From: Fen-1254 sp963769605
Lineage (GTDB): Bacteria; Bacteroidota; Ignavibacteria; UBA10030
Length of the DNA: 19,637 nucleotides
NCBI GenBank assembly: GCA_963769605.1
Contig: CAVYML010000007.1
Coordinates: forward strand, 1-19,637
Direction of reading: 5' to 3'
A model generated the notes under the pieces. That model was not told where the DNA came from. It did not search any database and saw only the letters and a list, made by a program, of their open reading frames with translations. Position numbers and translations under genes: made by a program. Shown here one piece after another: positions 1 through 7,955 of this stretch (position 1 is its first letter; each line of letters starts with the position of its first letter).

Positions 1-1059
1 ACAGGGATTCATGGCGCATACAAGCATGAAGTTCGCCGGATAATCAATCGACATTTTCGACCTGCTGATCGTGACCTTACTGTCCTCCAGCGGCTGACGC
101 ATAACCTCCAGAACATTTCTCGCAAATTCAGGCAGTTCGTCAAGAAATAATACTCCATGATGCGCCAGTGATATTTCTCCCGGCCGCGGGATCGATCCGC
201 CTCCGACAAGTGCGGAATCCGAAATAGTATGATGCGGAGAACGGAATGGCCGCGTTGCAACAAGCGCCGTATTCGGCGGCAGCATGCCCGCGACAGAATG
301 TATCTTTGTCGTTTCCAATGCCTCATCAAACGTCATAGGCGGCAAAATACTCGGAAGACGTTTTGCCAGCATAGTTTTTCCGGAACCGGGCGGACCTATA
401 AGCAGTGCATTATGTCCCCCGGCAGCAGCAACTTCCAACGCCCGCTTAACGCTTTCCTGCCCTTTGACATCGGAAAAATCGGTTGCGAACCTTTGCTCTT
501 TTTCGAAGACCTCTTTTAAATTCACCCTCAACGGACTGAGCATGGAATGTTCGCCCGAGAGCAGGTCTATGCATTCCCGTAATGTTCGCACAGGATAAAC
601 TTCGACGCCTTCGACCATGGCAGCTTCGGCAGCGTTCTCCTCCGGAACGATCATCTTTCGTATTCCGTATTTTTTTGCTTCACATGCAATGACTAATGAG
701 CCGTGCACCGGACGGAGAGTACCGTCTAAGGCCAATTCTCCGAGAATGATAAAATCCTGGATGACGGATGACTTTATCTGTTCCGAAGAAAAAAGTATTC
801 CCAGCGCAATGGGTAGATCGTAAGCTGATCCTTCTTTCTTTTCGTCCGCCGGCGCAAGATTTATAGTGACGCGTCTATTGGGAAATTTGAAGCCGGAATT
901 TTTTATAGCCGCAATAACGCGGTGCATGCTTTCTTTGACCGCATTGTCGGGCAGTCCGACGATAAAAAATCTCGGCAGTCCCTGATCGAGCTGGGTTTCT
1001 ACTTGGACTTGATTGGCGTGAACACCGAATGTGGATGCGCTTTGAACTTTTGAGAACAT
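1..1059 (-). CDS. yifB: YifB/ComM-family Mg-chelatase-like AAA+ ATPase (3' end outside window)
   Basis: 353 N-terminal residues of a protein that is usually about 500 residues long; the reading frame is still open at base 1, ending in the family signature AMNPC. The N-terminal part is the Lon-S16-like ChlI domain (GLPDNAVKES near residue 40, then NLAPAD and the YDLPIALGIL stretch). The Mg-chelatase AAA+ domain follows, with Walker A GPPGSGKT at residues 222-229 and Walker B FLDE with Asp307/Glu308. The ATG at 1059 is preceded by AGGGG at good spacing. In bacteria studied, ComM is a hexameric helicase that promotes branch migration in natural transformation; many YifB homologues are uncharacterised, so the role in DNA uptake here is inferred. 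A sigma70-like promoter lies about 60 bp upstream. The family assignment is very secure. Confidence 0.95.
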   Translation of the reverse strand, partial: MFSKVQSASTFGVHANQVQVETQLDQGLPRFFIVGLPDNAVKESMHRVIAAIKNSGFKFPNRRVTINLAPADEKKEGSAYDLPIALGILFSSEQIKSSVIQDFIILGELALDGTLRPVHGSLVIACEAKKYGIRKMIVPEENAAEAAMVEGVEVYPVRTLRECIDLLSGEHSMLSPLRVNLKEVFEKEQRFATDFSDVKGQESVKRALEVAAAGGHNALLIGPPGSGKTMLAKRLPSILPPMTFDEALETTKIHSVAGMLPPNTALVATRPFRSPHHTISDSALVGGGSIPRPGEISLAHHGVLFLDELPEFARNVLEVMRQPLEDSKVTISRSKMSIDYPANFMLVCAMNPC

Positions 1060-1069
1060 GTTAACCCCT

Positions 1070-1119
1070 GTTAATAGTAAATGGTTAATAGTAAAAGTTA
1101 ATGGTAAATGGTAAATGGA
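1070..1119. repeat. heptanucleotide array, GTAAATG type
   Basis: Tandem 7-bp units (GTTAATA, GTAAATG, GTTAATG) with one 6-bp slip. The array lies between the predicted promoter and start codon of the yifB-like gene, so it would form its 5' leader. A shorter copy of the same unit is visible at about 1223-1240. Confidence 0.8.
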
Positions 1120-1146
1120 TTATAGTTTTTTCAGAATTTTTATCAA
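1119..1146 (-). promoter_or_regulatory. sigma70-like promoter for yifB
   Basis: On the minus strand, TTGATA (1141-1146) and TATAAT (1119-1124) are separated by 16 bp. The -10 box is a perfect match and the -35 box matches 5 of 6. Transcription would begin near 1112, giving a leader of about 53 nt made largely of the GTAAATG-type array. It is predicted by eye only. Confidence 0.5.
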
Positions 1147-1244
1147 TCCCAATGGTAGTAAGGAGAAATGTAACACTTTTATTTTTAATTGCAAATAGCC
1201 TAAAAGGGTAAATTGTTTACAGATAGTAAATGGTGAATGGAAGC

Positions 1245-1532
1245 CTATGATTCCTTCAGTTTTCGTGTTAAGCCAGATAGTAATTTTGCCAGGTGAAGCA
1301 TGTCTGTTTCTATTTGTAAATAGTTCTCTTCAGTGATATAACCCAATGTACGGCATATCTCTATCTGAGTGTCTACTTCGCTTATCGAGGCTTGTGCTAT
1401 ATTTAAGAAGTGGATTTTATCTTTATACGATGATCTGGACAATCCCTCTGCAATATTTGATGGGATGGAAACGGAAGCTCTTCTTACTTGATATCTTAGC
1501 CCGAAATCTTCTTCCCTTGGTAGTCTACTGCT
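1245..1532 (-). pseudogene. 5'-truncated four-helix-bundle protein (S23/IVP-like) remnant
   Basis: The frame reads 95 codons to a TAG at 1245-1247. It contains the hallmark of the four-helix-bundle (23S rRNA intervening-sequence protein-like, TIGR02436-type) family: PREEDFGL, then RRASVSIPSNIAEGLSRSS, then the EVDTQIEICRTLGYI stretch. Full-length members are about 115-130 residues and begin with a helix of some 25-30 residues that is missing here. The open frame starts directly after the nuoI stop codon, in the same frame and with no gap. The only conventional in-frame start is a TTG at 1442, which would cut away the conserved IPSNIAEG core. It therefore looks like a gene whose 5' end was deleted up to the end of nuoI. 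Translation as a readthrough tail or as a 65-residue C-terminal fragment cannot be excluded. Confidence 0.75.
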
Positions 1533-2027
1533 TCAACGATTTTTTCTCAGCCACTCCAATCGATCATGCAGCTCTTCAGTTGATTTAACTAACTTTTCTT
1601 TCCCAAAAACAGCTTCTTCCTGACTTGAGAATGCGAGCAGATATTCGCTGCTCATAACGATTGCTTCTTCCGGACAGACTTCTTCGCAAAATCCGCAGTA
1701 AATACATCGCAGCATATTGATTTCAAATTTTATCGGATATCGTTCTTTTATGGATTCCGTTTCTGAAGCCTGAACCTCAATAGCAAGCGAAGGACATACT
1801 CTTGAGCACAACCCGCACGCTACACATCGTTCCACACCGTTTTCCGTAACGAGCACGGGACGCCCGCGGAAAGAAGCAGGCGGGGCAAAACGCTCCTCCG
1901 GGAATTGCTGTGTAAATTTCGGCTTGAACATTTCAGCAATCGTTCGTCTTAGTCCCTTGAGAATCTCCGGAATGTAGAGTTTTTGCAGAAAGGTAAGATC
2001 TGTTTTTCTAATTATTCTGTTATGCAT
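1533..2027 (-). CDS. nuoI: NADH-quinone oxidoreductase subunit I (NuoI)
   Basis: A 164-residue ferredoxin-like subunit of complex I that carries two 4Fe-4S clusters passing electrons towards quinone. Both binding motifs are intact: CVACGLCSRVCP (Cys68, 71, 74, 78) and CIYCGFCEEVCP (Cys108, 111, 114, 118). The length fits Bacteroidota-type NuoI. The ATG at 2027 is preferred over two TTG codons immediately upstream; no strong Shine-Dalgarno is visible. It lies downstream of nuoH on the same strand, separated by a 131-bp repeat-filled gap. Its TGA abuts the four-helix-bundle remnant. Confidence 0.95.
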   Translation of the reverse strand: MHNRIIRKTDLTFLQKLYIPEILKGLRRTIAEMFKPKFTQQFPEERFAPPASFRGRPVLVTENGVERCVACGLCSRVCPSLAIEVQASETESIKERYPIKFEINMLRCIYCGFCEEVCPEEAIVMSSEYLLAFSSQEEAVFGKEKLVKSTEELHDRLEWLRKNR

Positions 2028-2059
2028 AATCAACAAGGATATCGATTTTTTCCAGGGAT

Positions 2060-2152
2060 TAGTTCTTCGTTCGTGGTTCCTGGTTCTTAGTTTGCTCTTA
2101 ACTTTGCATTCAAAAATACGAACTACGCACTACGAACTATGAACTACGAACT
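2060..2152. repeat. inverted pair of heptanucleotide arrays, TTCKTRG type
   Basis: The left arm has units TTCTTCG, TTCGTGG, TTCCTGG, TTCTTAG. The right arm (about 2117-2152) is the complement type with CTACGAA, CTATGAA and CTACGCA units. The two arms face each other, so a transcript across nuoH-nuoI could fold here. The array sits inside the presumed nuoGHI transcription unit. Confidence 0.8.
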
Positions 2153-2158
2153 TCTATC

Positions 2159-3184
2159 TCATATAAATAATAGCACCACCGCTGTCAACAACAAATTTAC
2201 AATTGCAACAGGAAGCATGACCTTCCACCCCAATTGCATGAGCTGGTTATATTTGAATCTCGGAATTGTCCAGCGAACGATTATAAAAAACAGAACAAGG
2301 AGAATTACTTTAGCAAAAAATGCAGCAATCTGGAGAAGGCTGACTGCAAAAGGAGAAATATTGAGATATTCTGCATAAGGAACGTTCCATCCGCCAAGGA
2401 ACAATGTTGCAATGATAGCGCTCGAAGTTATAACGTTCGCATATTCCGCCAGGAAAAATAATCCAAATTTCATGCCGGTGTATTCCGTATTATATCCGCC
2501 GACGAGTTCCGGCTCTGCTTCCGGTAAATCGAACGGCAATCGGTTCGTTTCTGCGAATGCCGCAACAAAAAAAGTTATAAACCCGAGCGGCTGCAAAAAG
2601 ATATTCCATTTCGGCAAAATCCATATATATTCCGTTTGTTTCAAAACAATATCCTGAAGCCGAAGGGATCCGGAAATCATCAAGACGCCGATGATCGATA
2701 AACCCATTGAAAGTTCATAACTTATAAGCTGGGCTGAAGACCTTACGCCGCCCAGAAGTGAATACTTGCTGCTGGATGACCATCCTGCAAGGCTGATGCC
2801 GTATACTCCAATCGATGTCAACGCCAGCACATACAAGATTCCGATATCTACATCTGCAATGATGAGTGAAATTGTCTTTCCGAAAATGACGATAGTATTG
2901 CCGAAAGGAATAATAGCAAACGTGCTCAAAGCTACGGTAATTGAAATGAGCGGTGCAAGATCATGAATGAACCGGTATGCATTCCGGGGGACGATGTCCT
3001 CTTTCATCGTTAACTTGACGACATCTGCAAACGGCTGAAACAACCCGAAAAGCCCCACGCGATTTGGACCTATGCGGTCTTGGATAACCGCGCTCACCCT
3101 CCGTTCCGCCCAGACCGTAAGAGCAGCGCCAAGAACAAGAACGCCGAAGATGATAAAAAAGATTTTAAATAATGTAACAATCAT
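2159..3184 (-). CDS. nuoH: NADH-quinone oxidoreductase subunit H (NuoH)
   Basis: A 341-residue polytopic membrane subunit at the junction of the hydrophilic and membrane arms of complex I, forming part of the quinone site. The N-terminus has the diagnostic AERRVSAVIQDRIGPNRVG block, followed by LFQPFADVVKL. The second signature is ETNRLPFDLPEAEPELVGGY, followed by NTEYTGMKF. About eight hydrophobic segments can be seen. The length is typical of the family. The start ATG at 3184 is clear; repeats fill the gap up to nuoG. Assignment is secure. Confidence 0.97.
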   Translation of the reverse strand: MIVTLFKIFFIIFGVLVLGAALTVWAERRVSAVIQDRIGPNRVGLFGLFQPFADVVKLTMKEDIVPRNAYRFIHDLAPLISITVALSTFAIIPFGNTIVIFGKTISLIIADVDIGILYVLALTSIGVYGISLAGWSSSSKYSLLGGVRSSAQLISYELSMGLSIIGVLMISGSLRLQDIVLKQTEYIWILPKWNIFLQPLGFITFFVAAFAETNRLPFDLPEAEPELVGGYNTEYTGMKFGLFFLAEYANVITSSAIIATLFLGGWNVPYAEYLNISPFAVSLLQIAAFFAKVILLVLFFIIVRWTIPRFKYNQLMQLGWKVMLPVAIVNLLLTAVVLLFI

Positions 3185-3196
3185 ATATCAATAGAT

Positions 3197-3322
3197 GGTA
3201 AATGGTACATGGTAAATGGTAAATAGTAAATGGTAAAGAATTTGCAATCGGCAATCGTCAATTGGCAATTGAAAATTCTTCCGCGACAGTTCACAGTTTA
3301 CAGTTCACAATTCACAGTTTAC
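3197..3322. repeat. compound heptanucleotide array between nuoG and nuoH
   Basis: Ten units run in uninterrupted 7-bp phase from 3197 to 3266: GGTAAAT-type six times (3197-3238), then directly AATTTGC, AATCGGC, AATCGTC, AATTGGC. After a short break containing CCGCGAC, a second run starts at 3288: AGTTCAC, AGTTTAC, AGTTCAC, AATTCAC, AGTTTAC, ending at 3322. The last unit overlaps the nuoG 3' end and supplies its stop codon (TAA, complement of 3319-3321). Confidence 0.9.
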
Positions 3323-4974
3323 TGCTTTAAAGCTACTCCTTTCGATCCTATTTTTAAATAATTCAGTCCTCTGAACGCTGGAATTTTTTCCGCCATCTCT
3401 TTGAAAACATCTTCCGCAGATGTAAATTTCATTTTGCCGCCAAAGCCGTTCGCTACTGACTGAAGAACCCGCCACGATGGGCGTGCATCCCGTCTTGGTC
3501 CCTTGCCCCACCGATCATTCGGCGCGGCAAACGCATCCCAACGGCTTATAGATAAATTTTCCTGCGAACGCTCCTGTTCTATTGTCACCAGCGCAGGCCG
3601 TAATCGTTGAATCCTTTTTTGGAAATTTATCATCGTTCCGTGTTTTTCCATTGCACCCGATACGGATAGCACATGATCTGCTAAATCCGTCGTCCGGGTG
3701 TGTTCCGCAGAATGAACGACAAGCAGTTCCAGATGCGGCAGCACCTTAAGCAGTTTCGGATCGAGTGCAATATCGTCTTCCATAACATAAAGAACTTTAA
3801 TCGATCGTTTGGCGATATTTGCAATCAAATTTTCTCGATTCTCATTTTCATCCCCCGATTGCAGCCCTATGAGACGCGCACCGTTCTGGTTCGGCGTCTT
3901 ATCTGCACGAATTAAAAGATCGTCGTCTTTTCCGTCTCCGGCATGGGAAAGAAAAAATATGTTTTTCGTCCCGATAATATCACGCATGAGCCTGAGAAAA
4001 ATATAATTATCTTCGTTGGCGGCATAGGGAGAAGCAATGCCGGCGATTTCATTTTTCTTATAAGTCCTGAGATCGGAAATAAGCCTCGCAAGTTCCTCGT
4101 CCCAATCGACTTCCACCTGCACGCCCTCTTTTCTTTGAAGGCATCCGTTCAAAGCCTTTCCCTCTTTGGCCTGTTCCACAGATTTCAGCCGCCCCTCGTC
4201 GCACATCCACATATCGTTAACTTCCGGATTTATGCGCGGCGTCAATCGCAACACTTCGTTATTCCTGACCCAAACATTTGCATTGCAGCCACGGGCACAG
4301 CTAATGCAAATGCTTTCCGTCGAAGACATTTCCCATACACGCGATTTAAACCGAAAATTTTTACTTGTAAGCGCGCCGACGGGACAGATTTCTATGACAT
4401 TCATTGAATATGGATTATCTAACTGCGTTCCGGGGAATGTTCGGAGGACGACATGTGTGCCCCGTTCTGTAAATGTTAGAACTTTTTGACCGGCAATTTC
4501 TTCCGAAAAACGAATGCAGCGCGAACACATAATACAGCGTTCATCGTCGAGCATTACGTTGGGACCCAGTTCGATGCGCTTAGGCTTGTGAACCTTATCT
4601 TCCCGGAACCTGCTGACTCCCGTGCTGTATTTATATGTGTAATCCTGAAGCTTGCATTCCCCGGCTTCATCGCAAATCGGACAATCGAGAGGATGATTGA
4701 TGAGCAGGAATTCCATAACAGCATTCCGCGCCTTCACAACTTTTTCGCTTCGCGTTTTTACGACCATGCCATCGGCCACCTGCGTGGCGCAGGCGATGAC
4801 AAGCTTCGGCATTTTTTCCACTTCAACCAGGCACATCCGGCAGTTTCCTGTAACCGAAAGTTTCGGATGCCAGCAAAAATGCGGAATCTCTATTCCGTTC
4901 AGGGCAGCTGCTTCGATAATGGTATTTTTCGGGTCAACCTGGAATTCTTTGCCGTCTATGTTGATCTTTATCAT
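3319..4974 (-). CDS. nuoG: NADH-quinone oxidoreductase subunit G (NuoG), compact form
   Basis: A 551-residue iron-sulfur subunit of the peripheral arm of complex I. Clusters in order: 2Fe-2S (Cys34, 45, 48, 62); the His-Cys3 cluster (His94, Cys98, 101, 107); a 4Fe-4S cluster (Cys147, 150, 153, 197, with CPVGALTS); and the extra cluster at the head of the molybdopterin-like domain (Cys223, 226, 230, 258). The rest is a shortened molybdopterin-oxidoreductase-like domain, so the protein is far shorter than the roughly 900-residue enterobacterial NuoG. nuoF is not upstream; a repeat block and an aminotransferase are there instead, so NuoE/F must be encoded elsewhere if present. ATG at 4974. Confidence 0.95.
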   Translation of the reverse strand: MIKINIDGKEFQVDPKNTIIEAAALNGIEIPHFCWHPKLSVTGNCRMCLVEVEKMPKLVIACATQVADGMVVKTRSEKVVKARNAVMEFLLINHPLDCPICDEAGECKLQDYTYKYSTGVSRFREDKVHKPKRIELGPNVMLDDERCIMCSRCIRFSEEIAGQKVLTFTERGTHVVLRTFPGTQLDNPYSMNVIEICPVGALTSKNFRFKSRVWEMSSTESICISCARGCNANVWVRNNEVLRLTPRINPEVNDMWMCDEGRLKSVEQAKEGKALNGCLQRKEGVQVEVDWDEELARLISDLRTYKKNEIAGIASPYAANEDNYIFLRLMRDIIGTKNIFFLSHAGDGKDDDLLIRADKTPNQNGARLIGLQSGDENENRENLIANIAKRSIKVLYVMEDDIALDPKLLKVLPHLELLVVHSAEHTRTTDLADHVLSVSGAMEKHGTMINFQKRIQRLRPALVTIEQERSQENLSISRWDAFAAPNDRWGKGPRRDARPSWRVLQSVANGFGGKMKFTSAEDVFKEMAEKIPAFRGLNYLKIGSKGVALKQ

Positions 4975-4990
4975 ATTAAAAATGTAAAGA

Positions 4991-5062
4991 AGTTCGTAGT
5001 GCTTGGTGCTTGGTGCGTAGTTCTTTTTAACTACGAACTAAGAACAACGAACTAAGAACTAA
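4991..5062. repeat. inverted pair of heptanucleotide arrays upstream of nuoG
   Basis: The left arm has TTCGTAG, TGCTTGG, TGCTTGG, TGCGTAG units. The right arm has complementary CTACGAA and CTAAGAA-type units. At the centre, CGTAGTT (5016-5022) pairs perfectly with AACTACG (5029-5035) around a 6-nt loop. It lies between the aminotransferase stop and the nuoG start (both minus strand). Confidence 0.8.
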
Positions 5063-5071
5063 TTACTGCTC

Positions 5072-6295
5072 TTAAATAAATTGTCCTCTATAGACATTCA
5101 ACGCTTTTTCTATAATCTCGAGTGAACGCTGCAAATCCGGTACGTTCAGCATAAAAGCCAACCGTACCTCGTTTTTTCCTTTGCCCGGAGTCGCATAAAA
5201 TCCTTGCGCTGGAGCTACTAAAACGGTCTTGTTATTGTCGTCGAATTCTTCTATCATCCATTTTGCAAAGTGCTCCGCATCGTTTACCGGCAGCCCGACG
5301 ACAATATAAAATGCTCCCTCCGGTTTGTAATATGTCACATCCGGAATTTTCGTCAAACTTTCGAATACTGCATCGCGCCGCCGGCGGAACTCTTCCACCA
5401 TCGGCTTTACGAAGGTATCCGGATTATTTAACATCGGAACCATAGAAAGTTGTTCCATAGTTGCCACCGATAATCGCGCCATTCCGAATTTTAAAACCGC
5501 ATCGAGAACTTCCCTGTTCTTCGTTGCCAGAACACCCACTCTTGCTCCGCACATATTGAACCGTTTTGAACAGCTATCGACCAAAATAGCCTGTTCGAAA
5601 ACTTCCGGAATATTCGCGATGCTGATCGGTTTTTTTTCGTATGCAAATTCCCTGTAAACTTCATCGGATATGAGGAAAAGATTATATTCAAGCGCCAGAT
5701 CTACCAGTTCGCGCAGTTCTTCTTTGCGGTATACTTTTCCGGTCGGGTTGGAAGGATTGCAAAATAGAATAGCCTTAGTCCTCGGCGTGATATGTTTTTC
5801 AATTTCTTCTTTCGACGGCAATTGAAAACTGTCCTGAATATGTAAAGGAATCGGCGTTAAGTTTGCGCTGGCAATCGAGGCAAATCCTGCATAATTCGTG
5901 TAGAAAGGTTCGAACACGATGACATTGTCTCCCGGATCGCAGACTGCGCATAGAGCGAATATCAGCGCTTCCGAACCTCCAGTTGTAACGACCATTTCGT
6001 TTTCATGATAATGGATGCCGCAATGGAAAAAGTAATTTTTCCATGCATTCAAAACCTGCGGCAGTCCGTTCGACGGTGCATATTCGATGGTTTTTTCCGA
6101 AAACGAATGCATAAAATCCCGTACTGCAATCGGCGAAGGCAAATCCGGCTGGCCGATATTTAAATGGAAAACTTTTATACCCTCCTTTTTCCTTGCTTCG
6201 GCGCTAAAAGCGAGTTTGCGGATAGGTGACCCCTGAATTTCTCTTGCACGTTTTGAAATGGATACTTTATTCGTTTTTATCGATAAATCACTCAT
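5072..6295 (-). CDS. PLP-dependent aminotransferase, class I/II (fold type I)
   Basis: A 407-residue enzyme of the aspartate aminotransferase superfamily. Visible landmarks: the TTGGSEAL phosphate-binding turn near residues 104-111, NPSNPTG at 180-186 (Asn180), DEVYREF with Asp211 and Tyr214, the Schiff-base lysine Lys244 in SCSKRFNMCGAR, and Arg252. The ATG at 6295 is chosen because AAGGA lies at good spacing upstream. An in-frame extension to 6385 would add 30 residues encoded partly by a mobile repeat and is rejected. Substrate cannot be read from the sequence; an aspartate- or alanine-type amino-acid transaminase is most likely. Confidence 0.92.
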   Translation of the reverse strand: MSDLSIKTNKVSISKRAREIQGSPIRKLAFSAEARKKEGIKVFHLNIGQPDLPSPIAVRDFMHSFSEKTIEYAPSNGLPQVLNAWKNYFFHCGIHYHENEMVVTTGGSEALIFALCAVCDPGDNVIVFEPFYTNYAGFASIASANLTPIPLHIQDSFQLPSKEEIEKHITPRTKAILFCNPSNPTGKVYRKEELRELVDLALEYNLFLISDEVYREFAYEKKPISIANIPEVFEQAILVDSCSKRFNMCGARVGVLATKNREVLDAVLKFGMARLSVATMEQLSMVPMLNNPDTFVKPMVEEFRRRRDAVFESLTKIPDVTYYKPEGAFYIVVGLPVNDAEHFAKWMIEEFDDNNKTVLVAPAQGFYATPGKGKNEVRLAFMLNVPDLQRSLEIIEKALNVYRGQFI

Positions 6296-6348
6296 GGTAT
6301 TTCCTTGTGAATGAATTTTAAAAAAATCTATCTCTGTAACCAACCTTC

Positions 6349-6494
6349 TGTAGCCGACACCGCCCTCCTTCGGCGAGTCTGCCAAAAAGACAGCAGGTAA
6401 ACAAGGTGGTGTCGGTACGCTCGCATCAAAAACTTCCGCGACGACCTCCCGATAATATTTAGCAATATTCTCGGGACAAGCTGTCGCGGCTACA
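6349..6494 (+). mobile_element. TGTAGC-ended MITE-like repeat, copy 1
   Basis: A 146-bp element starting TGTAGCCGACACC and ending in GTCGCGGCTACA; the outer 8 bp are inverted repeats. The left half has CCGACACC (6354-6361) pairing with GGTGTCGG (6408-6415). The right half is a long hairpin (6436-6489): CCGCGAC pairs with GTCGCGG, and inside it CCCGATAATATT faces AATATTCTCGGG around the loop TAGC. Homologous copies are at 11540-11687 and, inverted, 16575-16706. There is no coding capacity and no obvious target duplication. Confidence 0.8.
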
Positions 6495-6577
6495 GTTTAC
6501 AGTTCACAGTTTACAGTTTACAGTTTACAATTGGCAATTGGCAATTGGCAATTGGCAATTGGCAATCCTCAATTCGC
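6494..6577. repeat. compound heptanucleotide array, AGTTTAC then AATTGGC
   Basis: Twelve consecutive 7-bp units without a phase break: AGTTTAC, AGTTCAC, AGTTTAC three times, AATTGGC five times, AATCCTC, AATTCGC. The array starts on the last base of MITE-like copy 1. Together the two repeats fill most of the 298-bp gap between the peptidase and aminotransferase genes. Confidence 0.95.
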
Positions 6578-6593
6578 GATTTCTTCTCCACAG

Positions 6594-7901
6594 TTACTTC
6601 TTTTCTTCCGGCCTAAAAACTATCGTTATAAAACGCGAATCGTGAAACAATTCCTGTGCAACTTCTTCTACTTGCTCGATTGTAACATCGTCAATCATTT
6701 TAAGAATTGCGTCCTGGGATGTCAATTCCCCGAAGTACAATTCCGAGCTTCCCAGTCTGATCATGCGGTTAGAAGTACTTTCCAAACCGAGCATCAGACT
6801 TCCCTTGAGCTGCGATTTTGCTCGATCTATTTCTTTCTTCTTAATTGAAACCGATTGTAAGTTTTTAAATTCTTTCCAGAGAAGGTCGATACAACGATCT
6901 ACATGCTGATCGTCAGTTCCGATATATGCACCGAAAGAACCCGTATCCGAGAGATGGTTGTTGAAACTATACACGGCATAAGCAAAGCCATACCGTTCGC
7001 GTATATTCTGAAAAAGGCGCGAACTCATTCCGTCGCCCATAAGAGTGCTAAGAACCTGCAAAGGGAACCTTTTTTTGTGCCGTATATCGAATCCGACAGT
7101 GCCCATGCAAATATGCGACTGCTTAATATGCCTTTTATATTCAAAACGCCCATGCGATAGAGATGGGATTGTAACATCTGACGATTGTTCCGGTTTGCCG
7201 GAACGATTCAAAGATCCCAGATAACGATGACTCAGCCGAACGACTTCTTCATGCGTTACATTTCCCGCTGCCGCAACAACCAGCCGATCTGCCGCATAGT
7301 GGGTTCGGCGGAAATTCGACAACTGTTTCCGGGTAAAAGCGCGAATGCTCTTTTCCGTACCGATTACCGGTAGAGCCAAAGGATGTGCACCAAATAGGAC
7401 TTTTTCAAAATAATCGTGTATGACATCGTCCGGATCGTCTTCCGTCTCGTGTAATTCTTCAATAACGACGTTCTTTTCTTTGACTATCTCTTTTATTGGG
7501 AATGTCGCATTAACGATCATATCCGACAGTACATCCATAGCAAGTTCCACATGTTCATCGAGAACCCGAGCATAGAAACATGTATGTTCTTTGCCCGTAA
7601 AAGCATTTAAGTACCCCCCCACCATTTCTAAGCTCTGGGCAATTGCCAGCGTGCTCCGTTTTTTGGTTCCTTTGAAAACCATATGCTCGATAAAATGCGT
7701 AATTCCGTTATCAAGAGAAGTCTCGTAACGCGATCCGATATCGACCCAGATTCCAAGTGAAACGGAACGGACATGCGGCAAATATTCCGAAACTACCCTC
7801 ACGCCGTTGGGCATGACCGTTTTTCTATATGAATTCGAAACAGTTTTATCGGTTTCGGGAATAAAGAGCTTTGAAAGCGTATTGCTTTTTAATCGTTTCA
7901 C
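6594..7901 (-). CDS. M16-family zinc peptidase (processing-peptidase-like)
   Basis: 435 residues, the size of single-unit M16B peptidases. The inverted zinc motif HFIEH (His69, Glu72, His73) is present, and the distal glutamate ligand is in VVIEEL (Glu148/149), about 76 residues later. The C-terminal half is the non-catalytic second M16 domain. Such proteins degrade peptides or trim protein N-termini in the cytoplasm or periplasm; no signal peptide is evident. The start is a GTG at 7901 with GAGGA just upstream (3-nt spacing, rather short). The next in-frame ATG, at residue 30, is too close to the conserved PNGVRVV strand. A candidate promoter is at 7956-7984. Confidence 0.93.
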   Translation of the reverse strand: MKRLKSNTLSKLFIPETDKTVSNSYRKTVMPNGVRVVSEYLPHVRSVSLGIWVDIGSRYETSLDNGITHFIEHMVFKGTKKRSTLAIAQSLEMVGGYLNAFTGKEHTCFYARVLDEHVELAMDVLSDMIVNATFPIKEIVKEKNVVIEELHETEDDPDDVIHDYFEKVLFGAHPLALPVIGTEKSIRAFTRKQLSNFRRTHYAADRLVVAAAGNVTHEEVVRLSHRYLGSLNRSGKPEQSSDVTIPSLSHGRFEYKRHIKQSHICMGTVGFDIRHKKRFPLQVLSTLMGDGMSSRLFQNIRERYGFAYAVYSFNNHLSDTGSFGAYIGTDDQHVDRCIDLLWKEFKNLQSVSIKKKEIDRAKSQLKGSLMLGLESTSNRMIRLGSSELYFGELTSQDAILKMIDDVTIEQVEEVAQELFHDSRFITIVFRPEEKK

Positions 7902-7955
7902 GAGTCCTCAGGATAAATACTACGTTTTTGGTAATGATTTTCACCACTTGCATGA

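Noticed and set aside
3943..5055. Open frames on the plus strand opposite nuoG (154 and 189 codons)
   Set aside because: They are antisense shadows of a well-supported iron-sulfur protein gene and resemble no family.
6296..6385. 30-residue N-terminal extension of the aminotransferase
   Set aside because: It is encoded partly by MITE-like copy 1, while the ATG at 6295 has a good AAGGA site and begins at the normal family N-terminus.
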